Below, one piece after another: positions 8,080 through 17,049 of a stretch of DNA of 64,000 bases. Each line of letters starts with the position of its first letter. Position 1 is the stretch's first letter. The notes beneath the pieces were generated by a model. The model was not told where the DNA came from. It saw only the letters and a program-made list of their open reading frames with translations, and searched no databases. The DNA is from an uncultured Ectothiorhodospiraceae bacterium (lineage in GTDB: Bacteria > Pseudomonadota > Gammaproteobacteria > Nitrococcales > Nitrococcaceae), in NCBI GenBank assembly GCA_913055565.1, contig CAJXKP010000008.1, positions 1 to 64,000 of the forward strand, written 5' to 3'. The translations under genes and the position numbers were made by a program.

Positions 8080-8673
8080 TTAGCGTATAATAACCGGGGT
8101 GCCCACCTCGATGTAGTCGCTGAGCTCGTCGATCTGGGCGTCCGTCAGCGCCACACAGCCCTGCGTCCAGTTGAAGCGTTTGTGGACGGTCGCGTCGGCC
8201 TCACCCACGCCATGCAGGCCGATGTAGCCACCGAGAACGCTGTCCTGCGGTAGATGGCCCCTGAGCCAGCCCTCCTCAAGGAGCTGACGGTGGCGCGCCT
8301 GGCTGATGTGCCCTTGCTCGCGGGCGCGATCGAGATGCACGGGCGTTGGATAGTTCAGTTGGATAAACACGTGGTAGTCACTGTCCCTATTTATCCGCGT
8401 GACTCGAAATTGCCCCGTCGGCGTGGTCTCATCCCCTTGGATGTGCAATGGTGCCGTTCCACCGCGGCCCACGGCCAGGCCGTGGAATCGATCGACGACG
8501 CCGTCGGCGCTATGGACCTCGGCGACGGCGCGCTCGGTGTCCACGAGGATCCAGCGCTTGGCCGCCATCGCAGGCAGCACTAGGAGGCTCAGCACCAGGA
8601 CCACTAGCCCTTGAGGCCATTGTTGCCATCGAAAGACTCGCGGGCTGGTAATGCCGTTAGAGCGCGTCATCAT
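8080..8673 (-). CDS. Secreted L,D-transpeptidase (YkuD domain)
   Basis: 197 residues: N-terminal signal/anchor (hydrophobic core ~22-35, ending AMA), then a compact YkuD domain. The catalytic elements are GLHGVG and TQGCVALT (nucleophile near residue 171), with the arginine/threonine setting typical of the ErfK/YbiS/YcfS group. GGGGAG precedes ATG 8673. It is transcribed in the same direction as, and 160 bases upstream of, the Lpp-like gene, but the spacing suggests separate promoters. Substrate is inferred from the family and the neighbour. Confidence 0.92.
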   Translation of the reverse strand: MMTRSNGITSPRVFRWQQWPQGLVVLVLSLLVLPAMAAKRWILVDTERAVAEVHSADGVVDRFHGLAVGRGGTAPLHIQGDETTPTGQFRVTRINRDSDYHVFIQLNYPTPVHLDRAREQGHISQARHRQLLEEGWLRGHLPQDSVLGGYIGLHGVGEADATVHKRFNWTQGCVALTDAQIDELSDYIEVGTPVIIR

Positions 8674-8772
8674 GCGTCCGGCTCCCCAACGAGATCCCTG
8701 GCACTTTCGTCAATCGGATAGCCCACCCGTCGGCAAAGACCCTGCACAGAATGATGATAGTCTGGGGCGGCT

Positions 8773-9807
8773 ATGATGGAAAGTGACTCATTCGACGCCG
8801 CTGGTAGGTGGCCTGCAGCGCTGGATCGGCGCCTATCCGTAGCACCCATGCAGGATTGGACCGACCGGCACGATCGGTATTTCCTGCGGCTGTGCTCAAG
8901 GCATACCTTGCTGTACACGGAGATGATTCCTGCGCAGGCGTTGTGGCACGGCAAACGTGATGAGTTTCTTAGCCATAGCGCTTGCGAGCGCCCCGTGGCA
9001 GCCCAGTTCGGCGGCTCGGATCCCGAACAGCTGCGCCTTTGTGCGCGCCTGGCGCAGGCATGGGGCTATGACGAGGTCAATCTCAACGTGGGATGCCCGA
9101 GTGACCGCGTTCAGTCCGGGCGTTTCGGCGCTTGCTTGATGGCAGAACCAAGCCTGGTGGCCGACCTCGTGGCCGCGATGCGAGAGGCCTGCCAACTCCC
9201 GATCACCGTTAAGACGCGTATTGGCATCGATGATCGCGATAGCGACGCGGATCTACTGGGGTTCGTGGGGGCAGTTCGCGATGCCGGCTGCGAGGCCGTG
9301 ATCGTTCACGCCCGCAAGGCCTGGCTCAAGGGGCTCAATCCGAAACAGAACAGGGAAATCCCGCCGCTAGATTACGATCGGGTAAGGCGGGTCAAGGCGC
9401 AATTCCCCGATCTCGAGGTCATCATCAACGGCGGTGTGAGGGATCTGGATCAAGCGGCCGAGCTTGTCGAGGATTTCGACGGAGTCATGCTGGGTCGCGC
9501 GGCCTACCACGATCCCTATCTGCTGGCTCAGGCGGATCAGCGGATCTTTGGGGATGACGGCCAGCGAGCGCCGGATCGTCATGAGATCCTGGAGGCCTAC
9601 ATGCCCTACATGGCGGAGCAACTGGACCACGGGGTTCGGTTATCGCACATGACCCGCCACATTATGGGTCTGTTTCAAGGTCTGCCCGGTGCTCGCCGCT
9701 GGCGGCGCTATCTCAGCGAGCACGCCCATGCGCCCGATGCGGGCATTGAGGTCGTCCGTGAGGCGGCCCGCAATGTTCAGGCCGTCACGGCTAGCGCTTC
9801 GGCCTGA
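8773..9807 (+). CDS. dusA: tRNA-dihydrouridine(20/20a) synthase
   Basis: 344 residues, FMN-dependent reductase that makes dihydrouridine in the tRNA D-loop using NADPH. LSVAPMQDWTDRH starts the TIM barrel. NVGCPSDRV and the catalytic cysteine in SGRFGACLM (~residue 120) are intact, followed by KTRIG, HARKAWLKGL and INGGV. The HARKAWLKGLNPKQNR segment is typical of the DusA subgroup. Two adjacent ATGs (8773, 8776) are possible starts. Convergent with tatD across a GC-rich hairpin. Confidence 0.96.
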   Translation: MMESDSFDAAGRWPAALDRRLSVAPMQDWTDRHDRYFLRLCSRHTLLYTEMIPAQALWHGKRDEFLSHSACERPVAAQFGGSDPEQLRLCARLAQAWGYDEVNLNVGCPSDRVQSGRFGACLMAEPSLVADLVAAMREACQLPITVKTRIGIDDRDSDADLLGFVGAVRDAGCEAVIVHARKAWLKGLNPKQNREIPPLDYDRVRRVKAQFPDLEVIINGGVRDLDQAAELVEDFDGVMLGRAAYHDPYLLAQADQRIFGDDGQRAPDRHEILEAYMPYMAEQLDHGVRLSHMTRHIMGLFQGLPGARRWRRYLSEHAHAPDAGIEVVREAARNVQAVTASASA

Positions 9808-9810
9808 ATG

Positions 9811-9845
9811 CGCCCGGGGGCCAGCCGCGACGCGGGCCCCGGGCG
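9811..9845. terminator. GC-rich hairpin between dusA and tatD
   Basis: CGCCCGGGGGCC and GGGCCCCGGGCG pair over 12 positions with one mismatch around an 11-base loop. It occupies the gap between two convergent genes. There is no U-tract, so it may stop transcription weakly or protect 3' ends. Confidence 0.5.
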
Positions 9846-9861
9846 GCACTTGGTGGAAGGC

Positions 9862-10677
9862 TTATTGGTCGTCGTTTTCGAATCCGAAAAAGCGCCGCGC
9901 CACGGCCGTTGTGTTAGCCGCCACGGTGGCCACGGATTCACCGCGTAGTTCCGCGACGGCGGCGGCGATATGGGGTAGATAAGCCGGCTCGTTGCGGCCG
10001 CCGTTGGGCTTGGGGCGGATATCGCGCGGTAACAGGAACGGCGAGTCCGTCTCGATCATGAGACGGTCGGCGGGGATGTCTGGCACACAATCGCGGAGCT
10101 CGTTGCCGCGGCGGTCGTCGCACACCCAGCCGGTGACACCGATATGCAGGTCGCGCTCCAGGTAGGCCTGGAGCTCCTGTTTACCACCAGTAAAGCAGTG
10201 GACGACGGCCGCCGGTAGATGATTACGGTACTCGTCCAGAATGGCCAGGAAACGCTCATGGGCATCGCGCTGATGCAGGAATGCTGGCAAGCCGCGCGTG
10301 ACGGCCATGGCGAGCTGGGCGTGGAAGGCCGCCTCCTGGGCCGGGCGAGGCGAGAAATCGCGATTGAAGTCTAGTCCCGTCTCGCCAATGGCGACGGTTG
10401 TCGGGTTGGCGGCCAGATGGGCGAGGGCGGTCGCGGTAGCGTCATCCCAGTCTCGTGCGTGATGGGGATGAACACCCGCGGTAGCGCTAAACAGCGCGCG
10501 ATTCGTGGCCGCCAGGTTGCCGGCTTCCGCCGATCCGGGGCCGTCGATACCGGTCAGGATGATATGTTCGATGCCCGCGTTGTGAGCTCTTTCGATCACC
10601 GCATCGCGGTCCGCTTCGAAGCGGCGATGGGTGAGGTTAACCCCGATGTCGATGAGCGGGGGCCGGGTCTCGGTCAT
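9862..10677 (-). CDS. tatD: TatD-family metal-dependent nuclease
   Basis: 271-residue TIM-barrel hydrolase. It begins PLIDIGVNLTHRRF, which matches TatD proper more than YcfH (MFDIGVNLT in enterics). Metal-binding elements are GETGLDFNRDFS, the FLHQRDAH histidine, VVHCFTGG and IETDSPFLLPRD. TatD is a 3'-5' DNA/RNA exonuclease implicated in repair. ATG 10677 is chosen because the protein then starts at the conserved barrel; a GAGGG lies upstream. The frame to 10734 is longer but unsupported. A second TatD-family gene lies at 56394. Confidence 0.92.
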   Translation of the reverse strand: MTETRPPLIDIGVNLTHRRFEADRDAVIERAHNAGIEHIILTGIDGPGSAEAGNLAATNRALFSATAGVHPHHARDWDDATATALAHLAANPTTVAIGETGLDFNRDFSPRPAQEAAFHAQLAMAVTRGLPAFLHQRDAHERFLAILDEYRNHLPAAVVHCFTGGKQELQAYLERDLHIGVTGWVCDDRRGNELRDCVPDIPADRLMIETDSPFLLPRDIRPKPNGGRNEPAYLPHIAAAVAELRGESVATVAANTTAVARRFFGFENDDQ

Positions 10678-10801
10678 GGATCTGCTCGCCCTCTTCGTGT
10701 GGTGCTTGCGTGCATGGTAACCGGGGGGCGACACGGGTCAACGGCGTAGCGCCGGTTGTCTGTTTTTGTTGCAATACAGCAAAGGGTAACGGGAGCGATT
10801 G

Positions 10802-12370
10802 ATGGCTGCTGCGATGTCGTACGAACAGCTACCCATGGATTGGGTGGGTGATTGGTCCGGCCGGCGCCGGAAACAGACGCCACAGCGCTGTGCCGTGGTG
10901 GATGCGACCTCCGGAAACCGCTGGACCTACGCCGAGCTCGATGAACGAGCCAACCGCGTGGCTAACTGGCTTACCGACGTTGTGGGTCTGAAAGCTGGCG
11001 ATGCGGTGTGTTTTATCGCGCGCAACCGTGTCGAGCCGATCGATCTGTACCTCGCTTGCGGCAAAACGGGCATTATCCTGGCGCCACTGAGCCAGCGGCT
11101 CGCCGCCCCGGAGCTCAATGACCTGCTGGCCCGTATCCAGCCCAAGGCGCTTTTCCACGAGGCCGTCTTCGAGGACCGCGTCGCCGAGCTGAGCGTGCCC
11201 GAGACAGTGATGGCGCGGGTGACTTGGTCCGACGACGGGCCGGGCCGCTATGAGCGCGAGGTGCTGGCGACGTCCAGCGCGAATGCCAATCAGCCCCTGG
11301 CTATGGACGAGCCGTTCTTGTATATCCATACCGGCGGCACAACGGCTACACCGAAGGTCTGCGTGGTGCCACACCGCCAGATGATCTGGAATTCAGTGGA
11401 ACTGGTGGTCTCCGCCCCCGAGGGCCTGGCCAACCGCGTGGAACTGTTGTTCTTCCCGATGTTCCACATCGGAGGCTGGAACACGTTTAACCCGATCTTC
11501 CACTCAGGCGGGACCATCGTGCTCTTGCGCGAGTTCGACGCCGGCCAGGCGTTATCGGTGATCGCGCAAGAGCGGGTTAATCACTTTGGCGGGGTCGAGG
11601 CCATGTTGACCTTCATGGCTGAGCATCCGGATTTCGCCAACACGGATCTATCAAGCCTCGAGGCCATCACGACGGCGGGCGCGCCGTGCAGTGAGCCGGC
11701 GATGGCGCCGTACTGGCAGCGAGGCATCGCGGTGGTGCAATCCTACGGCCAGACCGAAGCAGGGCCCAGCAATTTCCTCAACGGGCGTTTGGGGACTGAT
11801 AACGAGACCCTAAGGGCCCATCACGACAGTGTCGGTACGAGCCTTTTCCACTGTGACTATCGCATCGTCGACCCCGAGACCAGTCAGCCCGTCGCCGCCG
11901 GCGAATCGGGGGTATTGCTGCTGCGCAGTCCGCATAACTTCGACGGCTATCTCGGCGATCCGGAACGGACGGCGCGAACCATCGATGCCGACGGTTGGGT
12001 ATGGTCCGGCGATCTTGCCTGCGAGGACGAATCGGGCTATGTCCGCATCGTTGGTCGCGCGGATAATATGTTCGTAAGCGGCGGCGAGAACATATCGCCC
12101 GAGGAGATCGAGGCGGCCCTGATGGACCATCCCGCGATCAGTCAAGCCGGCGTGGTCGCGGTTAGCCATGACCGTTGGGGGCAGGTGCCGGCGGCACTTG
12201 TCGTGGCGCCGGAGACCAGCGAGCCGCCGGATCCGGACCAGCTCAAGGCGTGGCTCAAGGAGCGATTGGCCGGCTTTAAGATTCCCAAGCACATCGATGT
12301 TGCGAGTCGCTTGCCGCTGACGGGGGCAGGCAAGATCGATCGAACCGCCTTGCGGCAGCATTTCGAGTAG
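10802..12370 (+). CDS. Acyl-CoA synthetase (class I adenylate-forming enzyme)
   Basis: 522 residues. AMP-binding motifs occur in order: the phosphate loop variant HTGGTTATPK, QSYGQTEAG, the SGDLA hinge region, GRADNMFVSGGENISPEEIE, and the C-terminal GAGKIDRTAL with the catalytic lysine. The family joins carboxylates to CoA through an acyl-AMP. The phosphate loop departs from the usual SGTTGxPK, and the substrate cannot be assigned. ATG 10802 follows GGGAG; a TTG three bases earlier is possible. thiD begins 11 bases after its stop, so the two are probably co-transcribed although no functional link is obvious. Confidence 0.88.
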   Translation: MAAAMSYEQLPMDWVGDWSGRRRKQTPQRCAVVDATSGNRWTYAELDERANRVANWLTDVVGLKAGDAVCFIARNRVEPIDLYLACGKTGIILAPLSQRLAAPELNDLLARIQPKALFHEAVFEDRVAELSVPETVMARVTWSDDGPGRYEREVLATSSANANQPLAMDEPFLYIHTGGTTATPKVCVVPHRQMIWNSVELVVSAPEGLANRVELLFFPMFHIGGWNTFNPIFHSGGTIVLLREFDAGQALSVIAQERVNHFGGVEAMLTFMAEHPDFANTDLSSLEAITTAGAPCSEPAMAPYWQRGIAVVQSYGQTEAGPSNFLNGRLGTDNETLRAHHDSVGTSLFHCDYRIVDPETSQPVAAGESGVLLLRSPHNFDGYLGDPERTARTIDADGWVWSGDLACEDESGYVRIVGRADNMFVSGGENISPEEIEAALMDHPAISQAGVVAVSHDRWGQVPAALVVAPETSEPPDPDQLKAWLKERLAGFKIPKHIDVASRLPLTGAGKIDRTALRQHFE

Positions 12371-12381
12371 GGGGGAAAGCG

Positions 12382-13209
12382 ATGACGCAGCCGGCTCGTA
12401 TCCTGCTGGTCGCGGGCTCAGATTCAGGCGGTGGCGCCGGGCTTCAGGCCGATATTAAATCGGTCATGGCCCTGGGCGGTTTCGCGACCTGCGCGGTGAC
12501 GGCACTAACCGCCCAGAACACGCTAGGGGTGCAGGGGGTATCGCCCGTTGAGCCGGCCTTCATCGGTGAGCAGATGGTCTCGGTGCTGGATGATATCGGT
12601 GCCGACGCGGCCAAGACCGGTATGCTGCCCAGCAGCGAGGTCATCGAGGCGGTGGCAGCGAGGCTGGAAGCCATCGCCTCGGCATTGCCCCTGGTCGTGG
12701 ACCCGGTCATGGTGGCTCAGAGCGGTGATCGCCTCATCGAAGAGGCCGCTGAGGCCACGCTACGACAACGACTGCTTCCGCTGGCCACGGTGGTTACTCC
12801 CAATATCCCCGAGGCGAAGGTATTAGCGGGCCGACCGCTTGGGGCCGATGAGCCGCCGGGTAATCTGGCGAACGAGTTGCTGGGACTGGGGTGCGAGGCG
12901 GTCCTGCTGAAAGGCGGCCATGCCGCGGGCGAGGAGGTCGTCGATGTCCTCGCACGGCGGGGCCAGGATCCGCTGTACCTGCGCTATCCCCGGATCGCAA
13001 CGCGCAGTAACCATGGCACAGGCTGCACACTAGCGTCCGCGACCGCCACGGGCCTCGGTGAGGGGCGCGCACTCGATGATGCGGTTCGGCGTGCACGCGC
13101 CTACCTACAGCGGGCCATGGAAAAGGCCCCGGGTTTCGGCGCTGGGGGCGGTCCCATCCATCACGGCCATACGGTTGGACCCTTCGAACTCGGTCCGTCG
13201 GAGCGCTAA
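12382..13209 (+). CDS. thiD: Hydroxymethylpyrimidine/phosphomethylpyrimidine kinase
   Basis: 275-residue ribokinase-fold enzyme of thiamine synthesis that phosphorylates HMP and HMP-P. Visible elements are SGGGAGLQADIKS (substrate loop), VVDPVMVAQSGD, TPNIPEA and the anion-hole GTGCTLASA with the catalytic aspartate context replaced by the usual GTGC cysteine form. GGGGGAAAGCG lies before the ATG. No TPP riboswitch is visible upstream; it appears to ride on the acyl-CoA ligase transcript. Confidence 0.95.
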   Translation: MTQPARILLVAGSDSGGGAGLQADIKSVMALGGFATCAVTALTAQNTLGVQGVSPVEPAFIGEQMVSVLDDIGADAAKTGMLPSSEVIEAVAARLEAIASALPLVVDPVMVAQSGDRLIEEAAEATLRQRLLPLATVVTPNIPEAKVLAGRPLGADEPPGNLANELLGLGCEAVLLKGGHAAGEEVVDVLARRGQDPLYLRYPRIATRSNHGTGCTLASATATGLGEGRALDDAVRRARAYLQRAMEKAPGFGAGGGPIHHGHTVGPFELGPSER

Positions 13210-13292
13210 TCTGAGCGACCGGGCCAGACCACAATGCCTAGAGGGATGGTCCCTCGTGTTAGCCTGCGTGAGGGCTTAGGGAGTTTGATCAA

Positions 13293-13784
13293 GTGGGCAT
13301 GATTCACGTCACTGCCAAGAGCCGTTACGCGGTGAGTGCGCTAATGCATCTGGCCATCCATAACACCGCCGGCGCGGTGCCCTTAGCGGAGGTCTCGGTC
13401 TGCCAGGGCATCTCACTGTCCTACGTCGATCAGATATTCACCCGGCTACGCCGGGCGGGGCTGGTCCAGGGGACGCCAGGCCCCGGTGGTGGCTATCGGC
13501 TGGGGCGTGCGCCCGAGGCGATCGCCATTGGCGAGGTCATCACGCTTATGGATGCGGACCAGCGAGGCCCGCAGCGTCGAGGTTCGGAACTGGACCGAGC
13601 TGTATGGGACGGTCTCACGCGCGATATCGAGGGGTTCCTGGCGGGGCTAACATTGGCGGACTTTGTTCGCGGGCCGCGGGTGCGCGCATCGCTCGAGGCC
13701 CAGTATGCGGGCAATCATTGGCGCTGTGAGGTTTGCGGTGCGCTCTCGGATCGACAACCCAGCGCCGACAGCGGGGGCGCATGA
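13293..13784 (+). CDS. IscR-like Rrf2-family regulator lacking cluster cysteines
   Basis: 163 residues. The N-terminal winged helix-turn-helix follows IscR closely ([45 protein letters not shown]). The wing continues into the IscR-like dimerisation helix [21 protein letters not shown]. Where IscR has its three Fe-S-binding cysteines, this protein reads [15 protein letters not shown] with none. Two cysteines occur only near the end (CEVC). GTG 13293 has AGGGAG nine bases upstream; ATG 13299 is the alternative. The stop overlaps the ferredoxin ATG (ATGA). It is probably a DNA-binding regulator that senses something else or is constitutively apo. Confidence 0.88.
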   Translation: MGMIHVTAKSRYAVSALMHLAIHNTAGAVPLAEVSVCQGISLSYVDQIFTRLRRAGLVQGTPGPGGGYRLGRAPEAIAIGEVITLMDADQRGPQRRGSELDRAVWDGLTRDIEGFLAGLTLADFVRGPRVRASLEAQYAGNHWRCEVCGALSDRQPSADSGGA

Positions 13785-14122
13785 CCTACGTCGTCACCGA
13801 GTCCTGCATCCGTTGCAAGTACACGGACTGCGTTGAGATCTGCCCGGTGGACTGCTTCCACGAGGGCCCGAACTTCCTGGCCATTGATCCGGAGGTTTGC
13901 ATCGATTGCGCCCTGTGCGAGCCCGAGTGCCCGGTCGAGGCCATCTACGCCGATGACCGATTACCGGCCGGGCAAGAGCACTTCTTGGCACTCAACGCCG
14001 AGCTGGCGGCCAAATGGCCCGTGATCACCCGGCGCCGGGAGCCACCTGACGACGCCGACGCGTGGGCCGATGTGGCGGCGAAATACGACCAACTCGACGG
14101 CTCCACGTCCTCCCCGGATTAG
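13781..14122 (+). CDS. fdxA: 7Fe (3Fe-4S/4Fe-4S) ferredoxin, FdxA type
   Basis: 113 residues. [18 protein letters not shown] and [12 protein letters not shown] provide the cysteines of a seven-iron ferredoxin, followed by the longer C-terminal region usual for FdxA ([12 protein letters not shown]). It is a cytoplasmic electron carrier. The ATG at 13781 lies inside the end of the IscR-like gene (ATGA overlap), so the two are translated from one mRNA. Convergent with ispG, 17 bases away. Confidence 0.94.
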   Translation: MTYVVTESCIRCKYTDCVEICPVDCFHEGPNFLAIDPEVCIDCALCEPECPVEAIYADDRLPAGQEHFLALNAELAAKWPVITRRREPPDDADAWADVAAKYDQLDGSTSSPD

Positions 14123-14139
14123 GGCGGTATTGGCCGCCG

Positions 14140-15396
14140 TTATGCCCAGGAGGGTGTCGACTCATCGGTGGTGGTGCCGTAGGTCCGGCGTATATAGGCC
14201 TCGACGCGCTCGGTAAAGGCCTCAGCGATGCCTTCGCCCTTTAGCGTCACCGTCTTCTCGCCGTCTTCGTAGACCGGGGCGACCGGCTTCTCACCGGTGC
14301 CGGGCAGGCTGATACCGATGTTGGCGTTTCGGCTCTCGCCCGGGCCGTTCACGACACATCCCATGACCGCAAGAGTCATGTTCTCAACGCCCGGGTAGTG
14401 CTGGCGCCATTCCGGCATCCGCTCCTTGACGTGGCGTTGTATCTGGTCGGCCAGCTCTTGGAAATAGGTGCTGGTTGTTCGCCCGCACCCGGGACAGGCC
14501 GTGACCAACGGTGTAAAGGCACGAATCCCCATGGTCTGCAGGATCTGCTGTGCGACCTCGACCTCCTTGGTACGCGCCTCGCCGGGTTCCGGCGTTAGCG
14601 AGATACGGATGGTATCGCCGATGCCTTCCTGCATGAGGATGGCAAGGGCAGCGGTGGAGGCGACGATGCCCTTGGAGCCCATGCCGGCCTCGGTCAGTCC
14701 CAGATGCAGCGGGTAGCGGCAGCGCTCGGCGAGGTCGCGGTAGACGCCGATGAGATCCTGAACGCCGCTCATCTTGCAGGACAGGATGATCCGATCCTCG
14801 GGCAGCCCCAGCTCCTGCGCCCGCTGCGCGCTCTGCAGCGCGGACTCGATAACCGCTGCTTTGGTCACCTCCTCCGGTGGCTTGGGGGTATCGAGGCGCG
14901 CGTTATCGTCCATCATGCTGGTGAGCAGATCCTGGTCGAGGCTGCCCCAATTCACCCCGATGCGGACCGGTTTATCCAGGTCACGCGCGTTCTCGATCAT
15001 GGTAGCGAATTGCGGGTCGCGCCGACGCCCCTTGCCTACGTTGCCAGGATTGATGCGCAGCTTATCAAGCGCCTCGCCGCACTCGGGGTGATCTTGCAGG
15101 AGCTTGTGACCGTTGAAATGGAAATCCCCGACCAACGGGACGCTTACGCCCATGTCCTCAAGACGCTTTCGAATATTGGGCACCGCGGCCGCGGCCTCGT
15201 TATTATTGACCGTAATGCGCACGAGCTCCGAGCCGGCCTGCGCCAACTCGGCGACCTGAATGGCGGTGCGAATCTCGTCCGCGGTGTCCGTATTAGTCAT
15301 CGACTGAACGACCACCGGGGCGTCGCCGCCGATAGTGACATCGCCTACCTGTACGGGCACGGTAACGCTACGTGGGCTAATGGTAGTTGAGCTCAT
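14140..15396 (-). CDS. ispG: 4-hydroxy-3-methylbut-2-enyl-diphosphate synthase
   Basis: 418 residues. Seventh enzyme of the MEP isoprenoid pathway, a [4Fe-4S] protein reducing MEcPP to HMBPP. The N-terminal TIM-barrel domain ([21 protein letters not shown]) and the C-terminal Fe-S domain with TACPGCGRT and [10 protein letters not shown] (three cysteines and the glutamate ligand) are complete. Monocistronic on the minus strand. The ferredoxin next door could donate electrons; that is inference from position. Confidence 0.97.
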   Translation of the reverse strand: MSSTTISPRSVTVPVQVGDVTIGGDAPVVVQSMTNTDTADEIRTAIQVAELAQAGSELVRITVNNNEAAAAVPNIRKRLEDMGVSVPLVGDFHFNGHKLLQDHPECGEALDKLRINPGNVGKGRRRDPQFATMIENARDLDKPVRIGVNWGSLDQDLLTSMMDDNARLDTPKPPEEVTKAAVIESALQSAQRAQELGLPEDRIILSCKMSGVQDLIGVYRDLAERCRYPLHLGLTEAGMGSKGIVASTAALAILMQEGIGDTIRISLTPEPGEARTKEVEVAQQILQTMGIRAFTPLVTACPGCGRTTSTYFQELADQIQRHVKERMPEWRQHYPGVENMTLAVMGCVVNGPGESRNANIGISLPGTGEKPVAPVYEDGEKTVTLKGEGIAEAFTERVEAYIRRTYGTTTDESTPSWA

Positions 15397-15439
15397 GACC
15401 TTCCATCCTGAACCGATCGCTTAGGACTGACCGGTAACC

Positions 15440-15952
15440 ATGATAAAGCACGCTATCCTGCATGCCACTATGATGGGGGCGCTTATCGCCGTTGTAACGG
15501 GCTGCGCTGGCGTTTCATCACCGCCCAAGCCGACCGCGGGCGAGAGCTACGAGCTGGGAAAGCGGGCCTACGAGGCCGGGCGTTATGACCGCGCGGCGGC
15601 ACTACTGCGTCGCCATCTCGACGATGCCAGCGCGGATAGCCAGGCCTGGTACGATCTGGGCAATGCGCTCGCCCGTGGCGGCCAGCCCGAGCAGGCGTTA
15701 CATGCCTATAATCAGGTGGTCAGTCGGGATGCCTCCCACAGCCGCGCCCGCTATAATCGAGGCCTGGTGCGGCTCCGTCTGGGCGTCGCCGACATGCGGC
15801 GTGCGCAACGCGAGGGTGGCGAGCTGGCCCCGGGTACGCGGGCGCGAACGCGGCGCTATCTAGCCTGTGTTATTGAACGGCTCGGCGGTGGTGACGCCGC
15901 TGGGGCCTGTGAACCAGATACTGAAGGCGACGCCGCTCGGGAGGCGCAATGA
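15440..15952 (+). CDS. TPR-repeat lipoprotein
   Basis: 170 residues with a lipoprotein signal (lipobox VVTGC, cysteine ~22) and about two to three tetratricopeptide repeats (YELGKRAYEAGRYDRAAALL, AWYDLGNALARGGQPEQALH, ARYNRGLVRLRLG). Probably an envelope scaffold protein; no specific partner is evident. Divergent from ispG, about 43 bases apart. Confidence 0.8.
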   Translation: MIKHAILHATMMGALIAVVTGCAGVSSPPKPTAGESYELGKRAYEAGRYDRAAALLRRHLDDASADSQAWYDLGNALARGGQPEQALHAYNQVVSRDASHSRARYNRGLVRLRLGVADMRRAQREGGELAPGTRARTRRYLACVIERLGGGDAAGACEPDTEGDAAREAQ

Positions 15953-16209
15953 TCGAAGTCCCTAGCCGACGGGCGGCTGGGCCGTCGCGCACGATTCGGG
16001 TGGCGCTAGGGGTTGCCGGTCGTGGCGAGGCGAACCCATCCAAGGCCGGCAGCAGCCTCAACGCTGGTATCGATACCCGGACGAGCCCCCGCCCGTTAAG
16101 CGGGGACTCGTCCTTCGCGCCGTTTCGCGCGTTGGCCTCAAGGGCCGCATCCGGCGTGATGTTTGGCCCGCGGACCGAAGTGGCAGCTACGAGGTTGCCG
16201 GTATGCTGA
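15949..16209 (+). CDS. Doubtful small basic ORF between TPR gene and mazG
   Basis: 86-codon open frame. It starts ATGA-overlapped with the TPR lipoprotein stop and has GGGAGG five bases upstream, and it runs past the mazG start. The translation is arginine/serine/alanine rich with no recognisable domain, and it spans the strong hairpin at 16079-16113. Good start signals are its only support; I think it more likely non-coding. Confidence 0.2.
   Translation: MIEVPSRRAAGPSRTIRVALGVAGRGEANPSKAGSSLNAGIDTRTSPRPLSGDSSFAPFRALASRAASGVMFGPRTEVAATRLPVC
16079..16113. other. Strong stem-loop upstream of mazG
   Basis: GGACGAG/CTCGTCC (7 bp) and CCCCGC/GCGGGG (6 bp) stack around a single C-A mismatch, with loop CCGTTAA. 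It lies 90 bases before the mazG ATG. No U-tract follows (TTCGCG), so a leader structure or factor-assisted terminator is as likely as an intrinsic terminator. Confidence 0.6.
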
Positions 16210-17033
16210 GTGGCAAGCACGATGACCCCGACGGCCCCAACCCGGAAGCCGTCTCCGCGGTGGCACGCCTCACCCAGATCATGGTGATACTGCGGGATCC
16301 CGAGCAGGGCTGCCCCTGGGATAGGCAGCAGACCTGGCGGACGCTGGTGCCTCATACCCTCGAAGAGGCCTACGAGGTTGGCGACGCCGCAGAGCGCGGT
16401 GATGCCGCTGGGACATGCGACGAGCTCGGTGACCTGCTATTCCAGGTCGTGTTCCACGCGCGCATCGCCGAGGAGGGCGGTCAGTTCGGGCTCGCCGAGA
16501 TTGCCTCGGGGGTCTGCGATAAGCTTGTGCGGCGACACCCCCATGTCTTCGGCGATGGCAATGAGGCTAGCGCGCGTTCCCAGGAGCAGAGCTGGGAGGC
16601 CATTAAGGCCACTGAGCGGGAGGCGAGCGGATCGGGCAGTGCATTGGATGACGTCCCGCCGGCGCTGCCGGCTCTGACGCGTGCCAATAAGCTCCAGCGC
16701 CGTGCCGCTCGGGTCGGCTTCGACTGGCAGGACATGGCTCCCGTCCTAGCGAAGGTGCGCGAGGAGATCGAAGAGGTGGTGACGGCCCTTGAGGCTGGGG
16801 ACCAGGAGGCGGCGCGCAGCGAGGTGGGTGATGTGCTGTTCGCGGTCACGAACCTGGCCCGGCATCTAGATAGCGATCCGGAGCAGCGCCTGCGCGATAC
16901 GAACGTCAAGTTCGAGCGCCGTTTCCGGGCGCTTGAGGCGGCTCTACGCGCCGAGGGTATCGAGCCCGAGCAGGCGGATTTCGATGCCCTGGAGGCGGCT
17001 TATCAGCGGGCCAAGGCCTCGGAGGATGGCTAG
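16203..17033 (+). CDS. mazG: Nucleoside triphosphate pyrophosphohydrolase MazG
   Basis: 276 residues with the tandem MazG repeats of the enteric enzyme. The first repeat shows CPWDRQQTWRTL, TLEEAYEV and CDELGDLLFQVVFHARIAEE (metal-binding EExxE/ExxD sets); the second shows VREEIEEVV and EVGDVLFAVTNLARH. The enzyme hydrolyses NTPs/dNTPs to monophosphates and can lower ppGpp. GAGG lies eight bases before ATG 16203. A repeat element begins 16 bases after its stop. Confidence 0.95.
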   Translation: MLSGKHDDPDGPNPEAVSAVARLTQIMVILRDPEQGCPWDRQQTWRTLVPHTLEEAYEVGDAAERGDAAGTCDELGDLLFQVVFHARIAEEGGQFGLAEIASGVCDKLVRRHPHVFGDGNEASARSQEQSWEAIKATEREASGSGSALDDVPPALPALTRANKLQRRAARVGFDWQDMAPVLAKVREEIEEVVTALEAGDQEAARSEVGDVLFAVTNLARHLDSDPEQRLRDTNVKFERRFRALEAALRAEGIEPEQADFDALEAAYQRAKASEDG

Positions 17034-17049
17034 TCAGGCGGAGAACTAT

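Noticed and set aside
12300-12400. TPP riboswitch before thiD
   Set aside because: Only 11 bases separate it from the upstream gene; no room for the aptamer.
14704-15390. 228-codon plus-strand frame inside ispG
   Set aside because: Antisense of a clear core gene; no start signal.
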